From: AWTP1-9 sp035703165 | GTDB lineage: Bacteria > Bacteroidota > Bacteroidia > Chitinophagales > Chitinophagaceae | Length of the DNA stretch: 64,000 bases | Assembly: GCA_035703165.1 (NCBI GenBank) | Contig: DASSYR010000050.1 | Coordinates: 1-64,000 of the forward strand | Direction of reading: 5' to 3' | Part shown: one piece after another, positions 54,381 through 63,249 of the stretch | How positions within the stretch are numbered: the stretch's first letter is position 1 | Layout of the letters: every line of letters begins with the position of its first letter | The notes under the pieces: model-generated | The model's database searches: none | The model's input: the letters and a program-made list of their open reading frames with translations, nothing else | Told to the model about the DNA's origin: nothing | Translations under genes and position numbers: made by a program

Positions 54381-54812
54381 ATGAGTCCAAATAAATTAGT
54401 ACTTGTGTTATTACTGTTGTTATCTCTGTCATTTACTGATGCTAGGGCCGGTGATGCGAAAAAGACAGTAAACTCAGGCGAATTTAATATAAACGGAACC
54501 GTTGTTGACGGAAAAACAAAAAAGCCTTTAGAGGGAGTTACCATTTCTGCCATATCTTCCAAATTGCAAACAGAAAAAGAAATTAATACCAATAACCAGG
54601 GAAATTTCAAATTTGAATCAATGCCCATTTTTGATTTGGTAATAACATTTGAAAAAAAGGGGTATAAAACTATTAAAAAAGAAGTTTCTAAATTAAAAGA
54701 GGGCGAATTGGCAAAATTAATAATAGAATTATTGCCCAGGACCGATGATGATGAGGAAGATGGTATGGAAAGTCCGTTAAGGCCAATTATAGGAACTTTT
54801 TTTGTTGCGTAA
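54381..54812 (+). CDS. secreted carboxypeptidase-regulatory-like domain protein
   Basis: A 143-residue protein with a signal peptide (about 1-22, ending TDARAG) and one CarboxypepD_reg-like beta-sandwich: FNINGTVVDGKTKKPLEGVTI, then NNQGNFKFESMP and FEKKGYKTIKKEV, the usual pattern of the domain that precedes TonB-dependent receptors. No receptor follows; the C-terminus is an acidic tail (TDDDEEDGME) and a short hydrophobic end. It may be an adaptor or surface protein of unknown role. A strong terminator follows. Confidence 0.75.
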   Translation: MSPNKLVLVLLLLLSLSFTDARAGDAKKTVNSGEFNINGTVVDGKTKKPLEGVTISAISSKLQTEKEINTNNQGNFKFESMPIFDLVITFEKKGYKTIKKEVSKLKEGELAKLIIELLPRTDDDEEDGMESPLRPIIGTFFVA

Positions 54813-54843
54813 GGGTGAATAACATTTGTTGTATTGTTAAAAG

Positions 54844-54876
54844 AAACACCCTCCGGAAAATTAACGGAGGGTGTTT
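54844..54876. terminator. bidirectional terminator between convergent genes
   Basis: AAACACCCTCCG (54844-54855) pairs perfectly with CGGAGGGTGTTT (54865-54876) over a 9-nt loop, between the converging carboxypeptidase-like gene and ABC-2 permease gene. Confidence 0.9.
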
Positions 54877-54900
54877 GTGTTTAGCGGAATAAAATGTTTA

Positions 54901-56205
54901 TTAAGATTTTTTAAACGCCCATTTTAGCATTTCTTTCCAACTGGCTTTTTTGCCGTACAATAAAATTCCCGTACGATAGATTTTCCCGGCCATCCAGGTG
55001 GTAAAGAAAAAGCCAAGAATTAACAGGAGCATAGATAGCCCCAATTGCCACCAGGGAACACCAAAGGGAATTCTTCCCATCATAATTACCGGCGAAGTAA
55101 ATGGAATCATACTTCCCCAAAACATAAGAGGGCTGTTAATGTTTCTTAAACCTGAAGAAAGTATGATAAATGCAAAAATGATAGGCATCATAACGGGAAA
55201 CATTAAGGATTGTGATTCCTGTGCATCTTCTACCACGCTACCTACGGCGGCAAACAAGGCGGAATAAAACAAATAGCCACCCAAAAAATAAAACAAAAAG
55301 CATCCTAATATATATACCCAGTTAACATCTCCAAACATGTGGCTCAGGCCTGCTAATCCGTTGCTTACAGAAGTGTTTTGACCAGCGCCGGGTATCTGGC
55401 TATTCACCTCATTTGCCCGTTGCAATAAATCTGGCGGAATAAAAACGCCTACTATGCTTGTGAGCGCAAAAACTAAAATTATCCAAAGCAAAAACTGTGT
55501 TAACCCTACACCTGCAATTCCAATAATTTTCCCAATCATCAATTGAAATGGCTTAACACTGGAAATGATAACTTCAGCTATGCGATTGGTTTTTTCCTCC
55601 ATTACGCCCCGCATCACCATCGCTCCGAAAACGATCATGGTTATGTAAATAAGGATGCCACTTGAATAAGCAATAATGAAAGAAGTTTCGTTTTTGGCTT
55701 CTTTAGTTTTACCACTTTCGTCCAATACCCGATTGTTTAATTCTACTGCTTCTTTTGTTTGTGCTGTAATAGAATCCAGGGTTTCTTTATGGATGCCTTT
55801 TTGTAAGAGCAAATTGTTTTCAACAGCTTTATTCAACCGGTTTGTGATACGGGATTCTGTTTCTAACCCTAATTGCTTCTTTGAGTAAATAAGGTATCGG
55901 TTGGAATTTCCGGATGGGATATACAAAACCGCATCGTATCCCTGGGCGGCATAAGTTAAACTATCAACATGGGAAACAAAGTGAAACGTAAGGCTTGAGG
56001 AATCGCTTTTAATATTGTTCTTTAAAAAGCCTGTATCGTTAGCCACGGCGACTTTTATTTTTGATTTAGATGATACGGCTATAAATACTGAACCAAAAAT
56101 TAAGAGTATAATTACAATGGGTAACAAGAAGGTGGAAATTAAAAATGTTCTATTCCTGACTCTTGTGATGTATTCTCGTTTTATAATAAGCCAAATCTTA
56201 TTCAT
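54901..56205 (-). CDS. ABC-2 type transporter permease (NatB-like)
   Basis: A 434-residue permease with one N-terminal helix (about 22-45), a large extracytoplasmic domain (about 50-185) and a C-terminal group of five or six helices, including FGAMVMRGVMEEKTNRIAEVIISSVKPF, the conserved ABC-2 cytoplasmic block. It pairs with the ATPase encoded 10 bp upstream on the same strand, forming a two-gene export system. Relatives include the Na+ exporter NatAB; the substrate here is unknown. Confidence 0.88.
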   Translation of the reverse strand: MNKIWLIIKREYITRVRNRTFLISTFLLPIVIILLIFGSVFIAVSSKSKIKVAVANDTGFLKNNIKSDSSSLTFHFVSHVDSLTYAAQGYDAVLYIPSGNSNRYLIYSKKQLGLETESRITNRLNKAVENNLLLQKGIHKETLDSITAQTKEAVELNNRVLDESGKTKEAKNETSFIIAYSSGILIYITMIVFGAMVMRGVMEEKTNRIAEVIISSVKPFQLMIGKIIGIAGVGLTQFLLWIILVFALTSIVGVFIPPDLLQRANEVNSQIPGAGQNTSVSNGLAGLSHMFGDVNWVYILGCFLFYFLGGYLFYSALFAAVGSVVEDAQESQSLMFPVMMPIIFAFIILSSGLRNINSPLMFWGSMIPFTSPVIMMGRIPFGVPWWQLGLSMLLLILGFFFTTWMAGKIYRTGILLYGKKASWKEMLKWAFKKS

Positions 56206-56215
56206 GTAAGTAAGT

Positions 56216-57151
56216 TTATACAGTTATTTTTTCAAATTGACGACTTAACGGGGTACCTTCTACCAGCTTGATAAAGATGTCATTTAATGAAGGAAGCATT
56301 TCATTGAACGAAGTAATGTTATTATTTTGTTGAATGAAATATTGCAGTACTTCGTTAGTATTATATCCCTGGTTAATTTTTACAATAAGTGAATGATCTG
56401 TTTTCCCTATCGCCTCAAACAAATGACTGGTAAGGGTTTCGGGTATTTTTTCGAGCCCTACATTAAACAGATTTTCTTTAAATTGCTGTTTTACCTGTTT
56501 TACAGTTCCATCTAAGATTTTTTTACCCTTATTCATTAAAATAATATGATCGCAAATTTCTTCCACCTGTTCCATCCTGTGCGTACTGAAAATAATGCTA
56601 CAACCGTTTTGTGACAACCTGTATATTTCTTCTTTAATTAAATTGCTATTAACCGGGTCAAGTCCGCTAAACGGTTCGTCTAAAATAATGAGTTTGGGCT
56701 CGTGTAGTACGGTGGTAACAAATTGTAATTTCTGTCCCATTCCTTTGCTTAAATCTTCCACTTTTTTGTTCCACCAGCTTTGCATTTCAAATTTTACGAA
56801 CCATGATTTTGTTTTTTCTAAGGCATCCCGATAGGTTAAACCCTTTAGCTGAGCCAGATACATGGCCTGCTCACCGATCTTCATTTTTTTATACAGGCCA
56901 CGTTCTTCGGGCATATAACCAATGCTCGTTACATCATTTATCGGGTTAAATTTTTTACCGTTAAAAATGATTTCGCCATTATCCGGGAAAAAAATACCGG
57001 TTAACATACGAATTAAGGTGGTTTTGCCGGCACCGTTAGGCCCAAGTAAACCGAAGATGCTACCCCGTTCAAGCTTAAAACTTATATCGTCCACTGCTTT
57101 TTGTGTGGCGTAGTACTTTTTTAGATTATTAACTTCCAGAATGTTTGACAT
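56216..57151 (-). CDS. ABC transporter ATP-binding protein (NatA-like)
   Basis: A 311-residue ATPase with Walker A GPNGAGKTTLIRM (about 37-49), signature DLSKGMGQKLQ (here LSKGM rather than LSGGQ, common in this group), Walker B LIILDEPFSGLDP and switch His in IFSTHRMEQ. The C-terminal 80 residues form the DUF4162-like extension. It drives the ABC-2 permease encoded just downstream. Confidence 0.92.
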   Translation of the reverse strand: MSNILEVNNLKKYYATQKAVDDISFKLERGSIFGLLGPNGAGKTTLIRMLTGIFFPDNGEIIFNGKKFNPINDVTSIGYMPEERGLYKKMKIGEQAMYLAQLKGLTYRDALEKTKSWFVKFEMQSWWNKKVEDLSKGMGQKLQFVTTVLHEPKLIILDEPFSGLDPVNSNLIKEEIYRLSQNGCSIIFSTHRMEQVEEICDHIILMNKGKKILDGTVKQVKQQFKENLFNVGLEKIPETLTSHLFEAIGKTDHSLIVKINQGYNTNEVLQYFIQQNNNITSFNEMLPSLNDIFIKLVEGTPLSRQFEKITV

Positions 57152-57224
57152 ATACTTTATTAGTTGATATAAAATTGTTTTTGTTACACAAAAAACAAAA
57201 TAAAGGTATCGAAAAATAAAATCG

Positions 57225-58811
57225 CTAAGTAAAAGCTTTTGCTATTTGTATTGCTATTCTTTCTCCATCCATAGCAGCGCTTACAATGCCACCGGCATAG
57301 CCAGCCCCCTCGCCGCCGGGATAAAGATTGGATATTTGTGGGTGGTGTAAACTTTCCTTATTTCTTGGTATTCTAACGGGAGATGAGGTCCTGCTTTCGG
57401 TTGCTACCAAAACAGCATCATTGGTGTAATAGCCTTTCATTTTTTTGCCAAACTCTTTACAGGCTTCCTTTAAGCTGCTATAAACAAATGAAGGAAGCAC
57501 TTCATTTAACGGTGAGGAATAAATACCGGGTAAGTAAGAACAATCAGGCAGGGAAATAGAATTTTTCTTTTCTGTAAAATCAATCATTCGTTGAGCAGGC
57601 GCAACAAACTTTCCTCCTCCATACTGAAATGCTTTTCTTTCTACCATTTGCTGAAATTGCATCAGCATCAAAGGGTAATTTGCATCCCAATTCAAGAATT
57701 TTGAACCAGGGCTGAGTAAACTTTTGTAGGCATCTTTTATTTCTATACTAACTACCATACCGCTATTGGCATAAGGATTGTTTCTTTTGGATGGGCTCCA
57801 TCCATTCACAACCAATTCTTCGGGATTGGTAGCTGCGGGAGCAATAATACCTCCGGGACACATGCAAAAAGAAAATACACCTTTACCATCAACCTGTTGG
57901 ACCAGGCTATAAGATGCAGGAGGCAAGTTTTTATCTCTTATAGCACAGTGGTATTGTGCCGAATCAATTAAACTTTGCGGATGTTCAATACGTACGCCTA
58001 GTGCAAAAGGCTTGGCTTCTATTAAAATATTTTTGTCAAAAAGTAATTGAAAAATATCTCTGGCCGAATGACCGGTTGCCAATATCACTGCATCTCCTGT
58101 AAATAAATTTCCGTCAGAAGTTTTTACACTGGTTATTTTTTGATTATTAATAATAAAATCAACTACTTTTTTTTCAAATAAGAAATCACCTCCGGCTTCT
58201 TCAATTTGTTTTCTAATAGCAGTAATAATGTGTGGTAATTTATTAGTACCGATATGCGGATGGGCCTCGTACAAAATTTTTTCATCGGCTCCAAAGTGAA
58301 CAAAAAGCTGAAGTATGCGGTCAACATCCCCTCGTTTATGGCTGCGGGTGTAAAGTTTACCATCACTATATGTACCCGCCCCACCTTCGCCAAAACAGTA
58401 ATTACTTTCAGGATTTACAATGCCGTATTTATTTAATATTGCCAAATCTCTTCTCCGGCTTCTTACATCTTTTCCTCTTTCCAGTATAATAGGTTTTATC
58501 CCGGCTTCAATTAGTTTTAATGCGGCAAACAAGCCAGTTGGTCCGGCGCCAATGATAATAACTTTTTTTTCAACTTTGCTTACGTCCTTAAAATAAAAAG
58601 GGAGAATGCTTCTTTGCTGAAATGGTTCGTTAATAAAAGCGTTTACTGAAAGATTTATCCATACGGTTTTAGCTCTTGCGTCAATGGAATGCTTGAGGAT
58701 ATGGAACCCGGTAATATTTTTGTTGGCAACGATTTGTGATATATATTCTTTTATCGTTGCTTCATTTGCTGCTTCTGATGGTAATACTTTTAAAGTAAGT
58801 TGTTGTTGCAT
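57225..58811 (-). CDS. FAD-dependent oxidoreductase (COG2509-type)
   Basis: A 528-residue protein with a ferredoxin-like N-terminal region (about 1-85), a dinucleotide fold VIIIGAGPTGLFAALKLIEAG with an ILERG ribose-binding end, then FGEGGAGTYSDGKLYTR and VILATGHSARDIF. The C-terminal end has YPGGEGAGYAGGIVSAAMDG, the second FAD site. This order matches the uncharacterised FAD-dependent dehydrogenases annotated as COG2509. Substrate unknown. Confidence 0.85.
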   Translation of the reverse strand: MQQQLTLKVLPSEAANEATIKEYISQIVANKNITGFHILKHSIDARAKTVWINLSVNAFINEPFQQRSILPFYFKDVSKVEKKVIIIGAGPTGLFAALKLIEAGIKPIILERGKDVRSRRRDLAILNKYGIVNPESNYCFGEGGAGTYSDGKLYTRSHKRGDVDRILQLFVHFGADEKILYEAHPHIGTNKLPHIITAIRKQIEEAGGDFLFEKKVVDFIINNQKITSVKTSDGNLFTGDAVILATGHSARDIFQLLFDKNILIEAKPFALGVRIEHPQSLIDSAQYHCAIRDKNLPPASYSLVQQVDGKGVFSFCMCPGGIIAPAATNPEELVVNGWSPSKRNNPYANSGMVVSIEIKDAYKSLLSPGSKFLNWDANYPLMLMQFQQMVERKAFQYGGGKFVAPAQRMIDFTEKKNSISLPDCSYLPGIYSSPLNEVLPSFVYSSLKEACKEFGKKMKGYYTNDAVLVATESRTSSPVRIPRNKESLHHPQISNLYPGGEGAGYAGGIVSAAMDGERIAIQIAKAFT

Positions 58812-58927
58812 AAGCAGAGGTTAGGTGGTTATCCTAAAACTCTTTACAGGTTCCACGGAATTAATGGCCCATTAAGTTTAACAAGTTGATGGTTACCGGT
58901 TTACAGAGCTTTTTAACTTTTGATTCG

Positions 58928-59311
58928 TTAAAACGGTAAATCATCCACAAAATCCGGCGCCTTATCTGTAGAATTGTTGTAAACAGGCTCATTAGCAGAT
59001 GCAGGTTGAGTCTGACTATTGTTTAATAGTTCTACCCTCCAGGCATCCAAGTTGGTAATATAATTTACATTACCGTTTTTTTCCCATCTGGTTCCTTTTA
59101 TATTGAATAAGACCTTTAAATCGTCTCCAATACTAAAACGATCTATTATAGATGTTCTGTCCTGTACGCATTGAAACTTCACAAAGTTGGTAATCACCCT
59201 TCCTCCAATATCTTCTGTTTTTTCAATAACAAATTCCCTGGTACGAAAGGTTTCGGTTCTTTGCACAGTATCGTATTTTGCTACTAATTTTCCGGTTATT
59301 TCAAAACTCAT
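58928..59311 (-). CDS. DUF3127 family protein
   Basis: A 127-residue protein starting MSFEITGKLVAKYDTVQRTETFRTREFV (in part), with NFVKFQCVQDR and INGTRWEKNG-like IKGTRWEKNG followed by YITNLDAWRVE. This matches DUF3127, a Bacteroidota family that resembles an OB fold. The C-terminal 30 residues are disordered and acidic, ending DFVDDLPF, reminiscent of the acidic tip of single-strand DNA-binding proteins. A nucleic-acid role is inference. Confidence 0.82.
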   Translation of the reverse strand: MSFEITGKLVAKYDTVQRTETFRTREFVIEKTEDIGGRVITNFVKFQCVQDRTSIIDRFSIGDDLKVLFNIKGTRWEKNGNVNYITNLDAWRVELLNNSQTQPASANEPVYNNSTDKAPDFVDDLPF

Positions 59312-59330
59312 GAATTAATGTTTAATCCGG

Positions 59331-59338
59331 CAAATGTA
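59331..59338 (-). promoter_or_regulatory. -7 promoter box of the DUF3127 gene
   Basis: TACATTTG on the minus strand, 19 bp before the ATG at 59311. Confidence 0.45.
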
Positions 59339-59412
59339 GGTAAATCAGGGTCTAAAAAATAGTTTTTCCTGTTTAAAAAATTTGTATTTTGGAAAACTAA
59401 ACCCTGCTGTAA

Positions 59413-60156
59413 ATGAAGTTCCCCACTCGTTTATATTTTCTTTTTGTATTTATTATAGCGGGTTGTAGTTCTGCCTGGCATATTTCAAACGAAAAAGTTA
59501 CTCAATACAAGATTAAGTCCGAAGGTTCGGGTGATAATAGTTTAACGGAGCTTCTTAAGCCATATTATGATCAGATGTCGCTTACCATGAACAGAGTGCT
59601 GGCAGTAAGTGATGTGGAGTTGATAAAGAAACAGCCCTCTTGTAATATGGGTAACTTATTTTCGGATATTGTAAAATATACAGCGGAGAAACAATATAAA
59701 ACTAAAATTGATATAGCTCTTTTTAATTACGGAGGAATGCGGCTTACTTCCCTTGCACCGGGAAACATTACGGTAGGCCGGGTATATGAGCTTTCGCCTT
59801 TTGATAACCTGATTGTGGTATTAAAACTCAATGGAAAGGTGCTGCAGGATTTTTTGAATTTAACAGCCCTTAAAGGTGGGTGGCCAATATCGGGCGGCGC
59901 TTATGTAATTAAAGATAAAAAGGCTACCCAGGTTTTAATAGATAACAAGCCGCTGGATGAAAATCAAACCTATAATATGGCCACTATTGATTATGTAGCT
60001 AATGGGGGTGATGAGGCAAATATGTTACGAAATATTCCTCAACTGAATAAGAATATTATTATGCGTGAGGCTATTATTAGCTTTCTGGAAGAATTAGCTG
60101 TTAAGGGAAAGCACATTGTTGATATCCCCGAAAAAAGAGTCCGTTATGCTGAGTAG
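59413..60156 (+). CDS. 5'-nucleotidase C-terminal domain lipoprotein
   Basis: A 247-residue lipoprotein: signal peptide with lipobox IIAGC (Cys about 18). The rest is the 5_nucleotid_C domain, with CNMGNLFSDIV, IALFNYGGMRLTSL, the substrate-binding PFDNLIVVLKLNGK and IDYVANGGDEANML. The catalytic metal-binding domain is missing from this protein and is encoded by the next gene, which overlaps it by 11 bp. Together they make a complete 5'-nucleotidase in two chains, with C-terminal part first. Confidence 0.9.
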   Translation: MKFPTRLYFLFVFIIAGCSSAWHISNEKVTQYKIKSEGSGDNSLTELLKPYYDQMSLTMNRVLAVSDVELIKKQPSCNMGNLFSDIVKYTAEKQYKTKIDIALFNYGGMRLTSLAPGNITVGRVYELSPFDNLIVVLKLNGKVLQDFLNLTALKGGWPISGGAYVIKDKKATQVLIDNKPLDENQTYNMATIDYVANGGDEANMLRNIPQLNKNIIMREAIISFLEELAVKGKHIVDIPEKRVRYAE

Positions 60157-61087
60157 AAGAAGTTTTATACAACAATCTACATTAACAGTAGGTAGTGTGC
60201 TTACTGCTAACTTAATGTCCACTTCTGTAAGAGCAGTGGAGAGTGAAAAAATTGCCCGATTAACTATCCTGCATACAAATGATGTTCATAGCAGATTGGA
60301 TCCATTTCCTATGGATGGGGGTAGAAATGCGGGCCTTGGTGGGGTTGCCGCAAGAGCCGAACTTATTAAAAAAATAAGATCTGAAGAGGAGCATGTTTTA
60401 CTGGTCGATGCGGGTGATATTTTTCAAGGTACGCCTTATTTTAATTTGTATAAAGGTGAACCCGAAATTAAAGCTATGACTTTAATGGGCTATGATGCTG
60501 CTACAATGGGTAATCATGACTTTGATGCAGGCTTAGAAAACTTTGCTAATCAATTACAACATGCAGATTTTCCAATACTCATTTGCAATTATGATTTTAC
60601 TCATACTCCCATGGAATCAAAATATCTTCCTTACAAGGTGTTTACAAAGGGAGCTTTAAAAATTGGAGTTACAGGTGTTGGAATAGAAATGAAGGGATTA
60701 GTGCCCGATAACTTATATGGTAGTACTCAATATCTTGATCCTGTGCAAAAAGCAAGCAAAACAGCGTATTATCTTAAAAAGAAGGAAAAATGCGATTTGG
60801 TAATTTGTTTATCTCATTTAGGGTATAAATACTCGGACAATAGATTGAGCGACCAGGTATTAGCAAAAGAAGTCCGGCATGTGGACATAATAATTGGTGG
60901 TCATACACATACATTTATGGAGAAACCGGATATCATTAAAGCTGGAAACGGAAACGAAGTTTTGATTAACCAAGTGGGCTGGGGTGGTATTGTATTAGGA
61001 AGAATTGATGTTGAATTCGGCAAAGGGGAAAAGAAAAACTCAACAAAGAATTATACTGTTGTTGATTTGAAAAAAACAAGTGAATAA
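60146..61087 (+). CDS. 5'-nucleotidase catalytic (metallophosphatase) domain, Tat-exported
   Basis: A 313-residue metallophosphatase. The ATG at 60146 gives a twin-arginine signal (LSRRSFIQQS, about 1-33). The catalytic domain has metal motifs LHTNDVHSR, DAGDIFQGTPY, GNHDFDAG, LSHLGYK and GGHTHTF in order. It would hydrolyse extracytoplasmic nucleotides to nucleosides and phosphate, using the substrate-specificity domain made by the overlapping upstream gene. Confidence 0.92.
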   Translation: MLSRRSFIQQSTLTVGSVLTANLMSTSVRAVESEKIARLTILHTNDVHSRLDPFPMDGGRNAGLGGVAARAELIKKIRSEEEHVLLVDAGDIFQGTPYFNLYKGEPEIKAMTLMGYDAATMGNHDFDAGLENFANQLQHADFPILICNYDFTHTPMESKYLPYKVFTKGALKIGVTGVGIEMKGLVPDNLYGSTQYLDPVQKASKTAYYLKKKEKCDLVICLSHLGYKYSDNRLSDQVLAKEVRHVDIIIGGHTHTFMEKPDIIKAGNGNEVLINQVGWGGIVLGRIDVEFGKGEKKNSTKNYTVVDLKKTSE

Positions 61088-61237
61088 AAAATTTTTTTTT
61101 CAACAAAATATTTTGATATTCGCTGTCCTACCAAATTTTAATTTGTATTGATCAATGCATTAAATATTTGGAAGAAAATCACCGAAGGAACCTCAGAAAA
61201 AATTATTGGTAATAGCTTATAAATTGCTTAAGGCGTT

Positions 61238-62671
61238 ATGACGAAAACGGCTGAAAAAGTATGGGAAAACTGTTTGTCTATCATTAAAGATATTGTGGAA
61301 TGGCAGCATTTTAAAACATGGTTTGAACCGATACGTCCTGTTGATATTAAAGGGAAAGTGTTAACCATTCAGGTTCCCAGCCAATTCTTTTTTGAATATT
61401 TGGAAGAACATTACGTAAATTTATTAGCTAAGACATTAAAACGAGAATTAGGCAAAGAAGCGAGGTTGGAGTACAGGATAATGATTGATAGTGGTAATAG
61501 TAAAAGCAAGCCTATTACTACGGATATACCGGGTCATGGATATAAAATTTATACTAACAACGAAATGGATTTTCCACTTGTTATAAATAATCCCGTTAAA
61601 AACCCGTTTGTAATTCCGGGTTTAAAAAAGGTGCAAATAGACCCTCAGTTGAATCCTATTTATACATTCGATTCTTTTATTGAAGGCGATTGTAACAGAG
61701 TTGCGCGGCGTGCAGGAAAAACTGTTGCCGATAAGCCCGGTGCTACATCTTTTAATCCTTTGGTTATTTATGGTGGAGTAGGGTTAGGGAAAACTCATTT
61801 GGCCCAGGCGATTGGCAATGAAGTAAAAAGAAATAATTCAAGCAAAGTTGTGCTATATGTCAGTTCAGAAAAATTTATTAATCAATTTCAGGATCACAGC
61901 CGCAACAATGCTATTAACGACTTTATACATTTTTACCAGTTAATAGATATTTTGATTATTGATGATGTGCAGTTTTTTAACCGGGCGGAAAAATCACAGG
62001 ATGCTTTATTTGCTATTTTTAACCATCTTCATCAAAGCGGAAAACAACTAATACTCACTTCTGATAAGCCCCCGAAAGACTTGGAGGGTGTGCAGGAACG
62101 ATTACTAAGTCGTTTCCGCTGGGGATTAAGCGCCGACTTGCAAGTGCCAGACTATGATACCAAAATTGAGATACTTGATAAAAAAATGAAGAATGATGGC
62201 TTGGAGATGCCCAAAGAAGTGGTGAAATATATTGCATATAATATTAATAGTAATGTAAGGGAACTGGAAGGAGCACTCATATCTCTTTTGGCACAATCTT
62301 CGCTTAATAAGCGGGAAATAGATTTAGATTTGGCCAAAAAAGTACTTCGTAATTTTGTTAAAACCAGCTCAAAGGAAATCACTATTGATACTATTCAAAA
62401 AATGGTGTGCGACTTCTTTGATGTTCCTTATGAAAAACTTCTTCAAAAAACCCGTAAAAGAGAAATTGTACAGGCACGGCAAATTACCATGTTTCTTGCA
62501 AAGGCCTTTACCAAGAATTCGTTGAAAACTATTGGCGAGCATTTTGGAGGAAGAGATCATACCACGGTTATTCATTCTTGTCAAACTGTTAAAGATTTAA
62601 TGGATACTGACAGTGGTTTTAAGGAGAGTGTTATGGAGCTTCAACAAAAGGTGCAATTAGCAGCGATGTAA
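61238..62671 (+). CDS. dnaA: chromosomal replication initiator DnaA
   Basis: A full-length 477-residue DnaA. Domain I (about 1-85) starts VWENCLSIIKDIVEWQHFKTWFEPI; domain II is a short linker; domain III (about 145-370) has Walker A YGGVGLGKTHLAQAIGN, Walker B ILIIDDVQFF and sensor SRFRWGL; domain IV ends with GGRDHTTVIHSCQTV, the DnaA-box-binding signature. Neither dnaN nor recF follows, and no cluster of perfect DnaA boxes is seen nearby, so the gene need not mark the origin. Confidence 0.97.
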   Translation: MTKTAEKVWENCLSIIKDIVEWQHFKTWFEPIRPVDIKGKVLTIQVPSQFFFEYLEEHYVNLLAKTLKRELGKEARLEYRIMIDSGNSKSKPITTDIPGHGYKIYTNNEMDFPLVINNPVKNPFVIPGLKKVQIDPQLNPIYTFDSFIEGDCNRVARRAGKTVADKPGATSFNPLVIYGGVGLGKTHLAQAIGNEVKRNNSSKVVLYVSSEKFINQFQDHSRNNAINDFIHFYQLIDILIIDDVQFFNRAEKSQDALFAIFNHLHQSGKQLILTSDKPPKDLEGVQERLLSRFRWGLSADLQVPDYDTKIEILDKKMKNDGLEMPKEVVKYIAYNINSNVRELEGALISLLAQSSLNKREIDLDLAKKVLRNFVKTSSKEITIDTIQKMVCDFFDVPYEKLLQKTRKREIVQARQITMFLAKAFTKNSLKTIGEHFGGRDHTTVIHSCQTVKDLMDTDSGFKESVMELQQKVQLAAM

Positions 62672-62692
62672 GACTATTTTTTAATATTGAAG

Positions 62693-62723
62693 CCCTGAAT
62701 TTATTTAAATTCAGGGTTTTGTT
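62693..62723 (+). terminator. intrinsic terminator of dnaA
   Basis: CCCTGAATTT (62693-62702) pairs with AAATTCAGGG (62707-62716) over a 4-nt loop, followed by a T-rich tail. Confidence 0.9.
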
Positions 62724-62724
62724 T

Positions 62725-62756
62725 TTTGGCATTTTACTATAGGCTGCCTATTTTTG
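62725..62756 (+). promoter_or_regulatory. promoter of tRNA-Ser
   Basis: TTTG at 62725-62728, a 20-bp spacer and TATTTTTG at 62749-62756: a full Bacteroidota promoter 19 bp before the tRNA. Confidence 0.65.
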
Positions 62757-62775
62757 CTGCCCTTAATAAAAGGAC

Positions 62776-62864
62776 GGTGAGGTGGATGAGTGGCTGAAAT
62801 CAGCAGTTTGCTAAACTGCCGTACGGGTCAAACTGTACCGAGGGTTCGAATCCCTCCCTCACCG
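62776..62864 (+). tRNA. tRNA-Ser(GCU)
   Basis: An 89-nt class II tRNA. The acceptor stem is GGTGAGG with CCTCACC, the anticodon stem GCAGT/ACTGC holds the loop TTGCTAA with anticodon GCT at 62810-62812, a long variable arm follows, and the T arm is GAGGGTTCGAATCCCTC. CCA is not encoded. It reads AGC and AGU codons. Confidence 0.95.
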
Positions 62865-62874
62865 CTGGATAGAG

Positions 62875-62908
62875 AAAATCATCAAATACAAGTTGATGAT
62901 TTTTTTTT
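62875..62908 (+). terminator. intrinsic terminator of tRNA-Ser
   Basis: AAAATCATCAA (62875-62885) pairs with TTGATGATTTT (62893-62903), followed by T to 62908. An identical stem recurs at 63006-63034 in the duplicated copy. Confidence 0.9.
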
Positions 62909-62930
62909 AAGCATTGTAAAATTTACTGGG

Positions 62931-62975
62931 TGCTGACGAGGCTTAGCCTGTCAGCATGCCGGCTATCCGTCGGCA
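62931..62975. repeat. REP-like hairpin pair between the tRNA-Ser copies
   Basis: Hairpin one is TGCTGAC-G-AGGC-TTA-GCCT-GTCAGCA (62931-62956); hairpin two is TGCCG with CGGCA (62957-62975). They abut each other and directly meet the second tRNA T-arm copy. The core GACGAGG is shared with the RAYT-linked REP at 39.4 kb. Confidence 0.75.
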
Positions 62976-63226
62976 TTCGAATCCCTCCCTCACCGCTAGA
63001 TAGAGAAAATCATCAAATACAAGTTGATGATTTTTTTTAGAGTTATTGTGGTGGCGATAAAATAAAGAGTAACTGAAATCAGTCCCGTTTCAGACCGTGC
63101 TAAATCTTTTTCTTGATTAATATTTTTTTTGACTCTGATTAATAAAATTGAAATACTCTTATAAGGTAAATTTTAAAAGGGCAATTTTTTATTTAAGAAA
63201 TCTTACGGTATTTACCCGAATGCTCC

Positions 63227-63234
63227 TATCTTTG
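63227..63234 (+). promoter_or_regulatory. -7 promoter box of tRNA-Pro
   Basis: TATCTTTG, a TAnnTTTG match 15 bp before the tRNA. Confidence 0.55.
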
Positions 63235-63249
63235 CCACCCTCAAAAGTT

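Larger units (their letters stand above)
62845..63038 (+). repeat. duplicated tRNA-Ser 3' end plus terminator
   Basis: From TTCGAATCC in the T loop through the acceptor end and hairpin terminator, about 63 bp at 62845-62908 are repeated at 62976-63038, offset 131 bp, with a G to A change (CTGGAT, CTAGAT) and one T fewer in the tail. The second copy cannot be a functional tRNA. Such 3'-end copies are typical of att sites left by integrating elements, or may be a REP-associated duplication. Confidence 0.9.

Noticed and set aside
61088..61237. replication origin next to dnaA
   Set aside because: No TTATCCACA-type boxes were seen in the 150-bp gap or downstream of the gene, and dnaN/recF are not adjacent.
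62976..63038. second tRNA-Ser
   Set aside because: Only the 3' T-arm half and acceptor strand are present; no D arm, anticodon arm or 5' acceptor strand precedes it.
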